Part shown: positions 1 through 8,596 of the stretch, piece after piece
Position numbering within the stretch: position 1 is the stretch's first letter
Layout of the letters: every line of letters starts with the position of its first letter
Source of the DNA: Parabacteroides gordonii MS-1 = DSM 23371
GTDB taxonomy: Bacteria > Bacteroidota > Bacteroidia > Bacteroidales > Tannerellaceae
Length of the DNA stretch: 64,000 nt
Direction: 5' to 3'
Assembly (NCBI RefSeq): GCF_000969825.1
Contig: NZ_KQ033920.1
Coordinates: forward strand, 124,001 to 188,000
The notes under the pieces: generated by a model
Databases searched by the model: none
The model's input: only the letters and a program-made list of their open reading frames with translations
What the model was told of the DNA's origin: nothing
Position numbers and translations under genes: made by a program

Positions 1-1603
1 GGCATTGGTACGACATCTGCAGTATCCTGTCCGGCTGGAAATTGGCGAAAGCCCCCAGCACGTATTTGTTCTTCATCACATAAGTTAGCTGCATCGAATA
101 GTTCAGTTCCGGTTTCAGATTAGGGTTACCTTTTATCACACTATACACATTCATATAATAGGTATTAGGCGTCGTAGCCCAGTAGGAAGGATACTTCCGG
201 TTGCTCGACAGCGAGAACTGCAACATATTGGATCGGTCGATCCGGTAGACCGCAGACAACGACGGGAACAGGTCGGCTTTGTCCCACAACGTACTTTCCA
301 TTCCCGCCGAGTCGACCGAAGCCTTGTAATACCTCACCGTCAGCGAAGCATCCAGCGAGAACTTCTTCCCGAACGCATACGATACCCCGGCGAAAGCACC
401 CACGGAATATTCCTTCTGCTTCAGGTCGAACGTACCTTCACTTTCCTGCTCGTTGTCGAGAAGCGCGTTTGCCTCATTAGTCGTACCAGACAGCGAAGCT
501 TCCAGGCCGTAGGCTATCTTCCATTTACCGGCTGTCGTGACGGAATGGTTCAGGTACATATTGGCCCGTTGTGCCTGCTGACGGCTTTCGTTGCGCCTGT
601 TTTGCTTATCGGCATCTTCAAAATTGTTGACCAGCTCCTGCAAGGATTTATCCTTGTAGAACGTATAGTCGATACCCGCATTGAGATTCTTATGGCCGTT
701 ATAGTCGGCACGTGCACTGTGCAGGGAAGAAGGGCCGGTAGTCCGGCTGGTTGTGTTCACTGTTTCGATGTCCGTGAAATCCGTCCGTCCGCCCCGGTAG
801 GAAGGGGGGGCGTCCTGTGTGTACCGTCCGGTGTAGGAGAGGGACAGCTTGTCTTTGTTGTCGAAATCATACTCGAAGGCAGCCCGCAGGTTGTGGGTTA
901 TGCTTTTGTTTTCCGACCAGTTCTTTTGCAGGATATCGTACTTCACACCGTTCACGGTCGGTTCGGCATGCATATCTTCCGTAGAACGCCCGTGACGGTA
1001 ACCGGCCGAGTAGGAGAGGTCGGCCGCATATTTCTTTCCGGTGTACGACAGGTTCACCAGCCCCGAAGGAGAGAAATAATAAGCCTGCTTTCCGGTCAGC
1101 GACACTTCCCCTTTCAGTTGCTCTTTCAGGCTCCTGTCGTTTTCGATGATCACGTTGATCGACGCACCTCTTACGCCGTATTGGGGCGGGGTACTGTACA
1201 TCACCTCCACCTTCTTCACCTTGCCCGAAGGGGTGGCTTTCAGCATATCGGCCAGCTGTTCCGTCGTCATGGAGCTTTTGCGGCCGTTGATAATGATGGT
1301 CGTCTCCGATGTACCCAGCAGGGTGATGTCGTCGCCGCTTTTGCCTACCCCCGGCAGTTCGCCCAGGATATCGAACGCGTTGTCTACCGGCTTGCTCTTT
1401 ATCAGGTTGGGGATGTCGTACTCCAGTTTCCCGGCGGCCATCTTCACCAACGGGCGTTCGGCTTTCACGAATACTTCCGGTAAGTCCAGCGTGATACTGT
1501 CGTTCACCAGGAGGGTGCCGGAAGCGGTTTTCGTCTGTGCCAGCATCCCTTCATGCAGAGGGAAGAGGCCTGTAATTATCCATAAGTACCAGATCTTTTT
1601 CAT
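1..1603 (-). CDS. TonB-dependent receptor-like outer-membrane beta-barrel protein (partial, C-terminus off the left edge)
   Basis: Reading the minus strand from ATG at 1603 gives an open frame to base 1, about 534 residues, with no stop. It begins MKKIWYLWIITGLFPLHEGM and has a signal peptide ending near LAQ. Then follows a short plug-like stretch (LPEVFVKAERPLVKM, then AGKLEYDIPNLIKSKPVDNA and LLGTSETTIIINGRKSS), then long beta-barrel sequence rich in aromatic strand ends. This matches the outer-membrane beta-barrel family related to TonB receptors that lacks the SusC-type N-terminal extension. It is divergent from a sensor kinase and regulator starting 151 bases away, so the pair may control it (inference). 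The substrate cannot be told. The last barrel strands lie outside the window. Confidence 0.85.
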   Translation of the reverse strand, partial: MKKIWYLWIITGLFPLHEGMLAQTKTASGTLLVNDSITLDLPEVFVKAERPLVKMAAGKLEYDIPNLIKSKPVDNAFDILGELPGVGKSGDDITLLGTSETTIIINGRKSSMTTEQLADMLKATPSGKVKKVEVMYSTPPQYGVRGASINVIIENDRSLKEQLKGEVSLTGKQAYYFSPSGLVNLSYTGKKYAADLSYSAGYRHGRSTEDMHAEPTVNGVKYDILQKNWSENKSITHNLRAAFEYDFDNKDKLSLSYTGRYTQDAPPSYRGGRTDFTDIETVNTTSRTTGPSSLHSARADYNGHKNLNAGIDYTFYKDKSLQELVNNFEDADKQNRRNESRQQAQRANMYLNHSVTTAGKWKIAYGLEASLSGTTNEANALLDNEQESEGTFDLKQKEYSVGAFAGVSYAFGKKFSLDASLTVRYYKASVDSAGMESTLWDKADLFPSLSAVYRIDRSNMLQFSLSSNRKYPSYWATTPNTYYMNVYSVIKGNPNLKPELNYSMQLTYVMKNKYVLGAFANFQPDRILQMSYQC

Positions 1604-1754
1604 GGCTTTGTGTTTTCCGGCGAATGTAGACGGGGGAAACGGAATATCCAAAAAAGCCCTTCATTTGGTAAGACTAAATAACATTCGCCCGAAACTGTGT
1701 TATTTTGGTTTAAAGCGGAGAGCGGCAAACCGGAGAATACCTATATTTGTTTGC

Positions 1755-3227
1755 ATGAAATCATCGTTCAAATATATTATCCTCCTGGTGATCCTGTCGT
1801 TGTCGGGTATCTTCGTCTATCAGCTGTTCTGGATCAGCGGGCTCTACCGTTCCCTGCAAAGGCAGAACCGGGAATACATCACCCAGGCTATCCGCAATGC
1901 CGATCATGTCGAGTTGTTCAGCCGTGCCGACTCTATCGGCAAGTTGGCCAATAAACGGCGGGAGACGATTTCTTTTGCCGATGACTTGGGCGGTACCGCC
2001 TTGACTACCCGTTTCCGTGACAGGGACTCAGTAGTTCCTCCCGTCCGGATCATCGATGAGAGAGCCGGGATTCCCTATTCACAAGGTATAAGTGAGGAAA
2101 TGAAGAAAGTCCTGCAAGACGGTAATGTCAAAGTGGGTGAAGACTTCAGTTCGCTGGGCGAGTTGGGATTGCAGATGCAGCGCAGCCTCCACGAAGTGCT
2201 CGACACGAACTTCCCGGTCGACCTTGTCCGGTTCGACAGCCTGCTGTCGGCCAACCTCCGGGAGAAGAACCTCCACCTACGCCATTTCACGGAGATACGG
2301 TCGCTTACCGACAGCACGGTCATTGCCAGCTCCGTTCCTGCCGGGGAAGACACCGGCCGTTACCGGTTATATACGTGGGAATATACCACCTACCATCCCA
2401 AGGCTTTCTACGTCTATGTGGAGTCCACCCGTATGGCTTCGCTGGCTGGGATGAGCGGGATACTCGTCTCCTCCTTCCTGATCCTGCTGATCCTGGCCTT
2501 GTCGTTCGCCTATATGATCTGGTTCCTGATTCATCAAAAGACCGTGGAGCAACTGAAAGATGACTTCACCCACAATGTCACCCACGAACTGAAAACACCG
2601 ATCGCCATCTCCTATGCCGCCATCGAGTCGATCATCCATTACAACCTGCTCGACAACAAGGCGAAGGCCGACAAGTACCTGCATCTCTGCCACGAAGAGC
2701 TGGAGAGGCTGGGCGGCATGGTGGAACAGATACTCTCCATTGATCTCGAACCGGAGAAAGAAATGCGCTTGCAGAAAGAAACGATTCCGGTTGCCGGTAT
2801 GCTGGACAAGATACGGGAGCAACAGAAGATCAAGTCGCCGCGTCCTTTCCGTATGGAGATCGATTGCCGCCCGCCGGATATCTCCCTGAAAGCCGACCGG
2901 ATGCATCTGTTCAATATCCTGTCCAACATCATCGATAATGCCCTTAAATATACGCCCGGTGAGCCGGAAATACAGATACAGGTATCGGCCGAAGAAGGAA
3001 AGGTGCAGTTCCGTATCCGCGACAACGGCCCCGGCATTGCCGCAGAATACCAGTCGCATATATTCGATAAGTTCTACCGGATACCGGGCGAACGGCGCAC
3101 GGCCGTGAAGGGATACGGGATCGGCTTGTTCTACGTCAGGACAATGGTGGAGAAGCACGGGGGAACCATCACCGTCGAAAGCGTGCCCGGGGAAGGCTGC
3201 TGTTTTATTATCATTTTACCTCAATAA
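1755..3227 (+). CDS. Membrane sensor histidine kinase
   Basis: A 490-residue two-pass sensor kinase. A membrane segment lies at about residues 6-27, a periplasmic sensor region at about 28-235, and a second membrane segment at about 237-260. The HisKA box reads DFTHNVTHELKTP with the phospho-accepting histidine at residue 277. The ATPase domain shows an N box (NIIDNALKYTP), a G1 box (IRDNGPGI) and a G2 box (GYGIGLFYVRTM). The start is placed at ATG 1755 because it begins directly with a membrane segment; the frame stays open about 200 codons upstream, but that part is antisense to the receptor gene and not protein-like. The partner regulator starts 9 bases after the stop. Signal unknown. Confidence 0.93.
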   Translation: MKSSFKYIILLVILSLSGIFVYQLFWISGLYRSLQRQNREYITQAIRNADHVELFSRADSIGKLANKRRETISFADDLGGTALTTRFRDRDSVVPPVRIIDERAGIPYSQGISEEMKKVLQDGNVKVGEDFSSLGELGLQMQRSLHEVLDTNFPVDLVRFDSLLSANLREKNLHLRHFTEIRSLTDSTVIASSVPAGEDTGRYRLYTWEYTTYHPKAFYVYVESTRMASLAGMSGILVSSFLILLILALSFAYMIWFLIHQKTVEQLKDDFTHNVTHELKTPIAISYAAIESIIHYNLLDNKAKADKYLHLCHEELERLGGMVEQILSIDLEPEKEMRLQKETIPVAGMLDKIREQQKIKSPRPFRMEIDCRPPDISLKADRMHLFNILSNIIDNALKYTPGEPEIQIQVSAEEGKVQFRIRDNGPGIAAEYQSHIFDKFYRIPGERRTAVKGYGIGLFYVRTMVEKHGGTITVESVPGEGCCFIIILPQ

Positions 3228-3236
3228 CCGGAAGAT

Positions 3237-3911
3237 ATGGATTATATATTATTAGTGGAAGATGACGCCTCGCTGGCGATGATCATAAAAGACGCCCTGG
3301 AGGAAGAGGGTTTCGGGGTACTTGTCGGACGCGACGGGTTAGACGGGATCGAGCAGTTCTTCCGTCAGTCGCCGGCACTGGTCATTGCCGACGTGATGAT
3401 GCCGGAGATCGACGGTTTCGAAATGGTTCGCCGCATACGCCGTGCCGACAAAGAGGTGCCTGTCCTTTTCCTGAGTGCCCGGTCGAGTGTGGACGATATC
3501 GTGCAGGGGTTCGAATTGGGTGCGAACGATTACCTGCGGAAACCTTTCAGCCTGCGTGAACTGATAGTCCGCGTGAAGGCCCTGATTGCCAAAAACAACC
3601 CGGAGTCTGTTCCCGCCACTTTCCATGAGATCGGGTTGTATACCTTTTTCCCTTCGCGGCAGATACTGGAAATAGCCGGGGAGGAGACGGAGCTTTCGTT
3701 CCGGGAGTCGGAGCTGCTGAAGATGCTTTGCGAAAGCGGCAACCATCCGGTAGACAGCAAAGACATCCTGTTGAAACTTTGGGGCGACGACAGTTTCTAT
3801 AATGCCCGCAGCCTGCATGTCTTCGTCACCAAGCTGCGTCATAAGCTGGAAAAAGACCCCCGGATCAAGATTCTGAATGTCCGGGGGATCGGGTATAAGC
3901 TGATCAGATGA
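3237..3911 (+). CDS. OmpR-family response regulator
   Basis: A 224-residue DNA-binding regulator. The receiver domain (about 1-118) has the acidic pair at D9-D10, the phospho-accepting aspartate D52 in ADVMMPEIDG, and the conserved lysine K102 in RKPF. The C-terminal winged helix (about 128-224) ends NVRGIGYKLIR, typical of the OmpR/PhoB effector domain. It lies 9 bases after the kinase gene and is surely co-transcribed with it. The obvious candidate target is the divergent outer-membrane receptor gene (inference). I did not assign it to a named pair such as RprXY because the sequence does not support that. Confidence 0.93.
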   Translation: MDYILLVEDDASLAMIIKDALEEEGFGVLVGRDGLDGIEQFFRQSPALVIADVMMPEIDGFEMVRRIRRADKEVPVLFLSARSSVDDIVQGFELGANDYLRKPFSLRELIVRVKALIAKNNPESVPATFHEIGLYTFFPSRQILEIAGEETELSFRESELLKMLCESGNHPVDSKDILLKLWGDDSFYNARSLHVFVTKLRHKLEKDPRIKILNVRGIGYKLIR

Positions 3912-4089
3912 CAGGATGGCTCCCACTGCCGCCATCGCTACTTCCGTCTCCTTCAGGATCAGGGCTGTCAGGGCTATGATGGTCAGGAAGGGCGTGATCC
4001 GGATGGCAGTGCCTCCCGTTGCCTTTTCCGGGAAAGATGATCTTTACGACGGAAAGGATGAAATCGAAAATTACTTTGAGTGTTGACAT
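3904..4089 (-). pseudogene. Small membrane-protein ORF, apparently frameshifted
   Basis: From ATG 4089 the frame reads MSTLKVIFDFILSVVKIIFPGK and then changes to a His/Pro/Asp/Ser-rich string before stopping at 3904. The frame one base over, taken up at the run of four A residues in GGAAAAGG (about 4025-4032), continues the hydrophobic character: ATGGTAIRITPFLTIIALTALI, then LKETEVAMAAVGAILSS. This looks like a two-helix membrane protein broken by a one-base insertion, but the continued frame runs antisense into the response-regulator gene, so its natural 3' end is uncertain or lost. It is divergent from the DUF4248 gene. It could also be a genuine 61-residue protein or no gene at all. Confidence 0.4.
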
Positions 4090-4137
4090 AAAGAGGTTGA
4101 TTTATCGGTCGTCAGACCGTAAAAAGGTTCTCGATAA

Positions 4138-4169
4138 TTTGATTATCTGCTTGTTAATGAGTATATTTA
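4138..4169 (+). promoter_or_regulatory. Bacteroidota promoter for the DUF4248 gene
   Basis: TTTG at 4138-4141, then 20 bases, then TATATTTA at 4162-4169, one base off the TAnnTTTG -7 consensus. The start codon follows at 4201. Confidence 0.6.
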
Positions 4170-4200
4170 CGTATTGTAAAACAAGCAAAAACTAAGAGTT

Positions 4201-4428
4201 ATGTCCGACAAGAAACAGAACTTCAAGCGTGTGTGGGGCTACCAGGAGCTGGCCCTGTTATACTTCCCCGACAGCAAGCCCGAATGTGCTTCCGTGCAGT
4301 TGCGGCGCTGGATCAAACTGAGTGACGAGCTGACCTCCCGGCTGACGGCCTGTGGCTGGAAAGCCGGAAGGAAGGTGCTTACCCCCAAGCAAGTGGCTTG
4401 TATAGTCGATCATCTGGGGGAACCTTAG
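4201..4428 (+). CDS. DUF4248 family protein
   Basis: A 75-residue soluble protein beginning MSDKKQNFKRVWGYQELALL. Its features (YFPDSKP, SVQLRRWI, LTPKQVACIVDHLGEP) fit the DUF4248 family of Bacteroidales, which is commonly found next to HU-like DNA-binding genes in accessory loci. The YFPD...LRRWI...TPKQ layout suggests a small helix-turn-helix fold, with no known function. Its stop at 4428 sits one base from the stop of the convergent HU-like gene, so the two transcripts must overlap at their 3' ends. Confidence 0.8.
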   Translation: MSDKKQNFKRVWGYQELALLYFPDSKPECASVQLRRWIKLSDELTSRLTACGWKAGRKVLTPKQVACIVDHLGEP

Positions 4429-4429
4429 G

Positions 4430-4885
4430 CTACTCGATCACCGGCCTGTCGTCTTCGCCACCGCCACCTGCCGGCGGGGTGGAAGGCGTTGCGCCGCTGG
4501 TGTAGCGCTCCGTCTTGAAGTTGTCCGCCATTTGCTTGAGCAGCTTGCCGGGACGGAAGAGGATGCGCCGGCTTTTGATCATATTGGCGGTGAAGTCCTT
4601 TTCGGTAGCCGCTCCTTTGCTTCCCAGCACAGCCTGGATATATCCCAGTTCGCCGAGTTGCACGGTCTGCCCCTCCGGTAGTTTCTGTTGCAGGACATGC
4701 ATGATGCCGTCGAGCACGAGTTTGACATCACCCGCAGTAGCCGCCGAGCGGTCTGCAATAATTTCACACATCTGGTTGGTGTCGCACATACCTGTCGAAC
4801 TGCTTACCGCATACACCAACTTGCCGTCTTCCGGCGCATCCTTACTCATGTCCTTCCTCAGGACTAAACGATATTTTACTGCCAT
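4430..4885 (-). CDS. HU-like DNA-binding protein with acidic tail
   Basis: A 151-residue HU/IHF-fold protein. The first 125 or so residues match the Bacteroidales HU-like domain: MAVKYRLVLRKDMSKDAPEDG at the start, MCEIIADRSAATAGDVKLVLDGI in the helical part, and PEGQTVQLGELGYIQAVL. The C-terminus is a flexible Pro/Gly stretch ending GGGGEDDRPVIE. A second protein in this window (37875-38324) ends with the same GEDDRPVIE. It presumably bends or coats DNA in the nucleoid or on mobile DNA. It is convergent with the DUF4248 gene and lies 128 bases from the toxin gene. A -7 box lies at 4941-4948. Confidence 0.85.
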   Translation of the reverse strand: MAVKYRLVLRKDMSKDAPEDGKLVYAVSSSTGMCDTNQMCEIIADRSAATAGDVKLVLDGIMHVLQQKLPEGQTVQLGELGYIQAVLGSKGAATEKDFTANMIKSRRILFRPGKLLKQMADNFKTERYTSGATPSTPPAGGGGEDDRPVIE

Positions 4886-4940
4886 GATTAGAAAAGTTTT
4901 AATAGTGAATAACTTTGTTGCCTGTTGTAATATTACACTA

Positions 4941-4948
4941 CAAAGCTA
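4941..4948 (-). promoter_or_regulatory. -7 box for the HU-like gene
   Basis: CAAAGCTA on the plus strand reads TAGCTTTG on the minus strand, a perfect TAnnTTTG, 56 bases upstream of the HU-like start codon. No clear -33 element is seen. Confidence 0.45.
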
Positions 4949-5013
4949 CGACATGGCCGATGCGGGCAGTTCGGGGGTGTTCGGGTGGGTTGGCTTGTGT
5001 TTGGATAATCGTG

Positions 5014-5328
5014 TTATTTAATGCGTTTAGCTAATTTAGCAGGTTCACGACGGGTATCCCACATATCTGCAATTTGTATGATACCTTTATTTGTTATGTA
5101 ATATATTAATTTGAAGTGATCGTGTATGATAAGACCCCGGTAATTACGTTTACGGTTCTGAAGTAAAGGCTCGGGAGGGCCTAGTAAAGGATTTTTAGAT
5201 AAACGTTTTTCATAGTCGCTTAGTTGCCTGTAAAAGCGTATCGCAATGCGTTCACCGAATAAATCGACACATTGGTTGATGATAATATCTAATTGTAGTA
5301 AGGCTTTGCGAGACCAGTTTATTTGCAT
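5014..5328 (-). CDS. RelE/ParE-type toxin
   Basis: A 104-residue protein starting MQINWSRKALLQLDIIINQC. It has the RelE/ParE fold signatures: an N-terminal strand followed by a helix (WSRKALLQLDII), a central YRQLSDYEKRLSKNPLLGPPEP, and a C-terminal strand region (YRGLIIHDHFKLIYYITNKGII, then DMWDTRREPAKL). Toxins of this fold act on the ribosome (RelE) or on gyrase (ParE); which applies cannot be told here. The start codon overlaps the antitoxin end (ATGCAAATAA, 10 bases), giving translational coupling typical of type II modules. Confidence 0.88.
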   Translation of the reverse strand: MQINWSRKALLQLDIIINQCVDLFGERIAIRFYRQLSDYEKRLSKNPLLGPPEPLLQNRKRNYRGLIIHDHFKLIYYITNKGIIQIADMWDTRREPAKLAKRIK

Positions 5329-5558
5329 AACCAGGGATATTTTTTCTCTAATATGTCATGTACCTGTTCGCTTGTATAAACCCTTCCGGCATCAATATCG
5401 TTTTCTGCTTCGTCTATGCGGGCATTTAATTCATCCAGGGTATATTGTGATTGTAAGAGTTGTTCCGCAGCATCACTTAATCCATAGGACACTATGGGTT
5501 CATTGATCGTGGAGCCGGAAGTTTCTTTCACCTTATGGGAGTAATTCTTTTTTGTCAT
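5319..5558 (-). CDS. Type II antitoxin
   Basis: A 79-residue partner of the downstream toxin. I place the start at ATG 5558 (MTKKNYSHKVKETSGSTINE) because AAAGGAACC, a plausible ribosome site, lies just upstream; an in-frame start 17 codons earlier gives a less typical N-terminus. The centre has a DNA-binding look (SYGLSDAAEQLLQSQYTLDE) and the C-terminal half (RIDEAENDIDAGRVYTSEQV) is the acidic, flexible toxin-binding part common in antitoxins. A -7 box, TACCTTTG on the minus strand, lies at 5597-5604. Confidence 0.82.
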   Translation of the reverse strand: MTKKNYSHKVKETSGSTINEPIVSYGLSDAAEQLLQSQYTLDELNARIDEAENDIDAGRVYTSEQVHDILEKKYPWLCK

Positions 5559-5596
5559 GGATTTGGTTCCTTTCTTTATTTGAATGATTGTTTCCA

Positions 5597-5604
5597 CAAA
5601 GGTA
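5597..5604 (-). promoter_or_regulatory. -7 box for the toxin-antitoxin operon
   Basis: CAAAGGTA on the plus strand is TACCTTTG on the minus strand, a perfect TAnnTTTG, 39 bases upstream of the chosen antitoxin start. This supports the shorter antitoxin, since the longer start at 5609 would precede the promoter. Confidence 0.5.
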
Positions 5605-5655
5605 ATCAATTATATGAATTTAATACTGTAGGGGAAGAAAAACTTTTCCCTTCCC

Positions 5656-7176
5656 TCAAAACCACCTCTCCCCAACCGCTGCCGTGCGGCAGGTCTGGCG
5701 GGTGATTTCGGTGAGGAGGCGGAGCTGGTTGCCGAAGGCGTGGAGGAGGGGCGGACGGGAGGATGCCGACTGGCAGTGGAGATGGTTGCGCAAACGACGG
5801 GCGGAAGCCATGATCCTTTCCTCGTAGTATTCGAGACAGAGGGTATGCAGGACGGCTTCGGGCGACAATATATCCTCCGACTCGAGCATCCCTTCCGGCA
5901 CACCGGGCACGTCGGGCAGCGGAGGAAACAGGACGGGCAGGAGCGACCGGAGGAAGGAGGCGAAGACGGCTAGCTCCGACGGGAAACCGTATGAGGTGTC
6001 GTCTGTCGTCCCCGTGCCGCTGCGTAGCTGTGCGAGGGAGAGGTGGCGGAGCAAGTCGTTGTAGTCGCTGTCGGGGAAGGGCATGTCGTCCGCTTCGAGC
6101 ATCCGCGTGAGGTGGGGAGCCAGCGAGGGGTAGCGCAGGCAATATCCTAGCAGGCGGCGGGCACAGAACCGGCCTTCCGCCGTGAGGTGGCGGATATAGG
6201 TGCGGAAATCCGTTTTCCCCAGGCGGCGGAACAGTTCGTCGGGATCTTCGGCGGTCGGGATCATGAAGGGGCGGACGGTGAAGCAACCTTTGCGTTCGCG
6301 GGTAATCTTTGCGGCGGCATTACGTCCGGGGAGGTCGCCGTCCAACAGGAGATAGAGGCCGGAGGTATAGCGGGCGAGAATCTCCGCCTGCCCGTCGGTC
6401 AGCGCCGTGCCGCAGAGGGCGACGGTGTTGCAGTAACCGGCCGCGTGCATGGCCAGCACATCCTTGTAGCCCTCTACCAGGAAGACGAAGCCCGCCCGGC
6501 GGATCGCCTCGGTGGCACGGTGGATGCCGTAGAGCGTGCGGCTCTTGTCGAAAAGCGCGTTGTTGGCGGTGTTGATGTATTTCGGGGAGTCGGAGGCGGT
6601 AGCAGCCGGGGAGTCGCCATCCTTTCGCCGTGCCCCGAAACCGGTCAGGACACCTGCTGCGTCGTAGATCGGGAAGATGATACGTCCCCGCATGGCACGG
6701 AAAGCGTCGGGCACGAAGGACGGGGCAAGCCCGACACCGAAGTCGAGCCAGGTAGGCGACAGTTCGCTGTGGCCGGAGGCGAAAGGGAGGAGGGAGCGGA
6801 GGAAAGTCCGTTGTTCTTCGGATAGCTTGTCGGGATGGCTGTGGCACACCTCCTGCCTCCTTTCGGGAGGGGAAACAGATACCTTTGCATCGCTATCGAT
6901 AAGCTTATTTGTGCTGTGTGTTTCTCCCCCTAGCTTCTTCACCGCTTCTGCGAACGAGCACCTTTCCATCCCCATCACCAGCCCGATCACATCGCCGCCC
7001 GCCCCGCAGGCATGGCATTTGAAGAACTGCCTGCCCACATGCAGCATGAGCGAAGGATGGTGGTCGTCGTGAAACGGACACAGCATCTTAAAGTTTGCAC
7101 CTGCCTTCTGAAGGCTTCCGTAACGTGCCGCCACCCGTTCGATCGGGTTGGCGGCTTTCAGTTGTTTAGTGTTCAT
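5656..7176 (-). CDS. DnaG-like DNA primase of mobile-element type
   Basis: A 506-residue primase. The N-terminal CHC2 zinc-binding domain has C33, H36, C54 and C57 (CPFHDDHHPS, then FKCHACGAGGD). The Toprim domain has its catalytic glutamate E235 in VEGYKDVLAMHAAG and the metal-binding D279-G-D281 in LLLDGDLPGRNAA. The C-terminal part is not recognisable as the chromosomal DnaB-binding domain, and the protein is shorter than typical chromosomal DnaG of this phylum. It starts at 7176, overlapping the helicase stop in TTATGA, so the two are translationally coupled. Together they form a self-contained replication fork module of phage or plasmid type (inference). Confidence 0.9.
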   Translation of the reverse strand: MNTKQLKAANPIERVAARYGSLQKAGANFKMLCPFHDDHHPSLMLHVGRQFFKCHACGAGGDVIGLVMGMERCSFAEAVKKLGGETHSTNKLIDSDAKVSVSPPERRQEVCHSHPDKLSEEQRTFLRSLLPFASGHSELSPTWLDFGVGLAPSFVPDAFRAMRGRIIFPIYDAAGVLTGFGARRKDGDSPAATASDSPKYINTANNALFDKSRTLYGIHRATEAIRRAGFVFLVEGYKDVLAMHAAGYCNTVALCGTALTDGQAEILARYTSGLYLLLDGDLPGRNAAAKITRERKGCFTVRPFMIPTAEDPDELFRRLGKTDFRTYIRHLTAEGRFCARRLLGYCLRYPSLAPHLTRMLEADDMPFPDSDYNDLLRHLSLAQLRSGTGTTDDTSYGFPSELAVFASFLRSLLPVLFPPLPDVPGVPEGMLESEDILSPEAVLHTLCLEYYEERIMASARRLRNHLHCQSASSRPPLLHAFGNQLRLLTEITRQTCRTAAVGERWF

Positions 7177-8576
7177 AATGAATTGTTTTTATATGCATAA
7201 ATCTGTGTCAGGCAATTATTGTAGCGGAAGCGGACTTCGCCGGTGGCTCCGTTGTGGTTTTTGGAGATGAAAAGCTGGCCGACGCCCCGCATATCTTCCT
7301 TCGTGGCCTTGTCGTAGTATTCCTGGTAATGCTCGGGGCGGTAGACGAACGCGATACTGTCGGCTATCTGCTCGATCTCGCCCGAGTTGCGCAGGTCGCT
7401 CATCACCGGGACATGGTCGGTGCGCGCTTCGCAGTTGCGATTGAGCTGTGCCAGCAGGAGACCCGCCACACCGGCTTCCATCACCAGGTTCTTGATGCGG
7501 CGGCACACGTCGCCCAGTGCCAGATCCATCGTGTCTTTCACCTCTCCCCGGGCTGCGGGGTTGATCTGTATCAGGTTCAGGTAGTCGATGACGATCAGGT
7601 CGAGTGCCGTGCGGCGGTGCAGCGCCATCGTCTTGGCACGTATCTCCTCGAAATTGCAGCCGCTGCAATAGTTCAGGAACAGCGGCAAGCGGTCGAGCTC
7701 CTCGCTGGCCGCACCCAGCCGGGCACGCTCGTCGGCATTGAGCAACTTAAACCGCAGCTTGTCGGGTTCCACCCCGCTTATCGTGCAGAGCAGGCGGCTT
7801 ATCAGTTGGCGTTCGGTCATCTCGAGGCTGAAGAAACACACCCGTTTCCCTTTCCGTGCCGCCGCCAGTGCCATGTGGAGCGCCAGTGCCGTCTTTCCCA
7901 TCGAAGGCCGCCCGGCCAGCACCAGTAGCTCCCCTTTGAAAAGGCCGCCCAGCCCGCGGTCGAACTCGTCGATACCCGTCGTCACCTGCAATTCTTCGCC
8001 GGCGGCACGCGCTTTTTGTTCACCGTAGATCTCTTCCAGCACCCGGCGGCTCACCTCTCCGGCCCGGCGGGTGGTACTGCTCACGGCAAAGAAATCCTCC
8101 AGCTTCTGCACCCCTTTGTGGATGCCGCCCAGGAGTGTCACCACGTCGACGGCCGGGTCGTGCGCCTTCAGGGTATGCTCCTGCATGTCCGCACAAAGGC
8201 GGCGCAACACCCAGCAACGGATCACCGAGGCGGCATAGGTGCGGATATGTGCCGCGTTGCGTACGGTCAGCATCCGGTCGGCGATGAATCCGAGGCCGTT
8301 GAGTTCCGCGGCCTGTGCGGGGTCGAGCAGGCGCATTTCGTTTTCGATGCTCAGCATGTCGATGTCGGCTTCGCGGTCGCGGAGGGCGGTCATGGCACGG
8401 TACACCAGGCGGTAGGCGGGGTTGACGAACATGTCCGGCAGCAGGCGTTCGGCCACGTCGGCAATGGCTCCGCTCTGGGCGATAACGGCCATGATGACGG
8501 CCAGCTCCATCTCTTCCGATGCAGGGATCGGGGCGGGTAGGGGTGGCTGGAAAGTGCTTTCTTGTTTCATAATCAT
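7173..8576 (-). CDS. DnaB-like replicative helicase of mobile-element type
   Basis: A 467-residue hexameric helicase. The N-terminal DnaB domain covers about 20-120. The RecA-like domain has a Walker A at about 222-230 (AGRPSMGKTALALHMA), FFSLEMTERQLISRLL after it, a Walker B near 330 (LDLIVIDYLNLIQ), and LLAQLNRNCEARTDHVP with the arginine-finger region, then DLRNSGEIEQIADSI. It is the second gene of a three-gene unit (winged-helix protein, helicase, primase). A second in-frame ATG lies two codons in (8570). The tandem arrangement with a primase marks it as an accessory copy rather than the housekeeping dnaB. Confidence 0.92.
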   Translation of the reverse strand: MIMKQESTFQPPLPAPIPASEEMELAVIMAVIAQSGAIADVAERLLPDMFVNPAYRLVYRAMTALRDREADIDMLSIENEMRLLDPAQAAELNGLGFIADRMLTVRNAAHIRTYAASVIRCWVLRRLCADMQEHTLKAHDPAVDVVTLLGGIHKGVQKLEDFFAVSSTTRRAGEVSRRVLEEIYGEQKARAAGEELQVTTGIDEFDRGLGGLFKGELLVLAGRPSMGKTALALHMALAAARKGKRVCFFSLEMTERQLISRLLCTISGVEPDKLRFKLLNADERARLGAASEELDRLPLFLNYCSGCNFEEIRAKTMALHRRTALDLIVIDYLNLIQINPAARGEVKDTMDLALGDVCRRIKNLVMEAGVAGLLLAQLNRNCEARTDHVPVMSDLRNSGEIEQIADSIAFVYRPEHYQEYYDKATKEDMRGVGQLFISKNHNGATGEVRFRYNNCLTQIYAYKNNSL

Positions 8577-8596
8577 ACTTGTTTATGTGTTTGACA

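Noticed and set aside
1146-1754. N-terminal extension of the histidine kinase by about 200 codons
   Set aside because: It is antisense to the barrel receptor, has no protein-like features, and ATG 1755 starts directly with a membrane segment.
1755-3911. RprX/RprY two-component pair
   Set aside because: The receiver sequence does not resemble RprY closely enough for the name.
3904-4089. Smalltalk protein, common beside HU-like genes
   Set aside because: Length and sequence do not match the roughly 30-residue smalltalk pattern.
7173-8576. Housekeeping chromosomal dnaB
   Set aside because: It is coupled to a short primase behind a winged-helix gene in an accessory island and is shorter than the usual chromosomal protein of this phylum.
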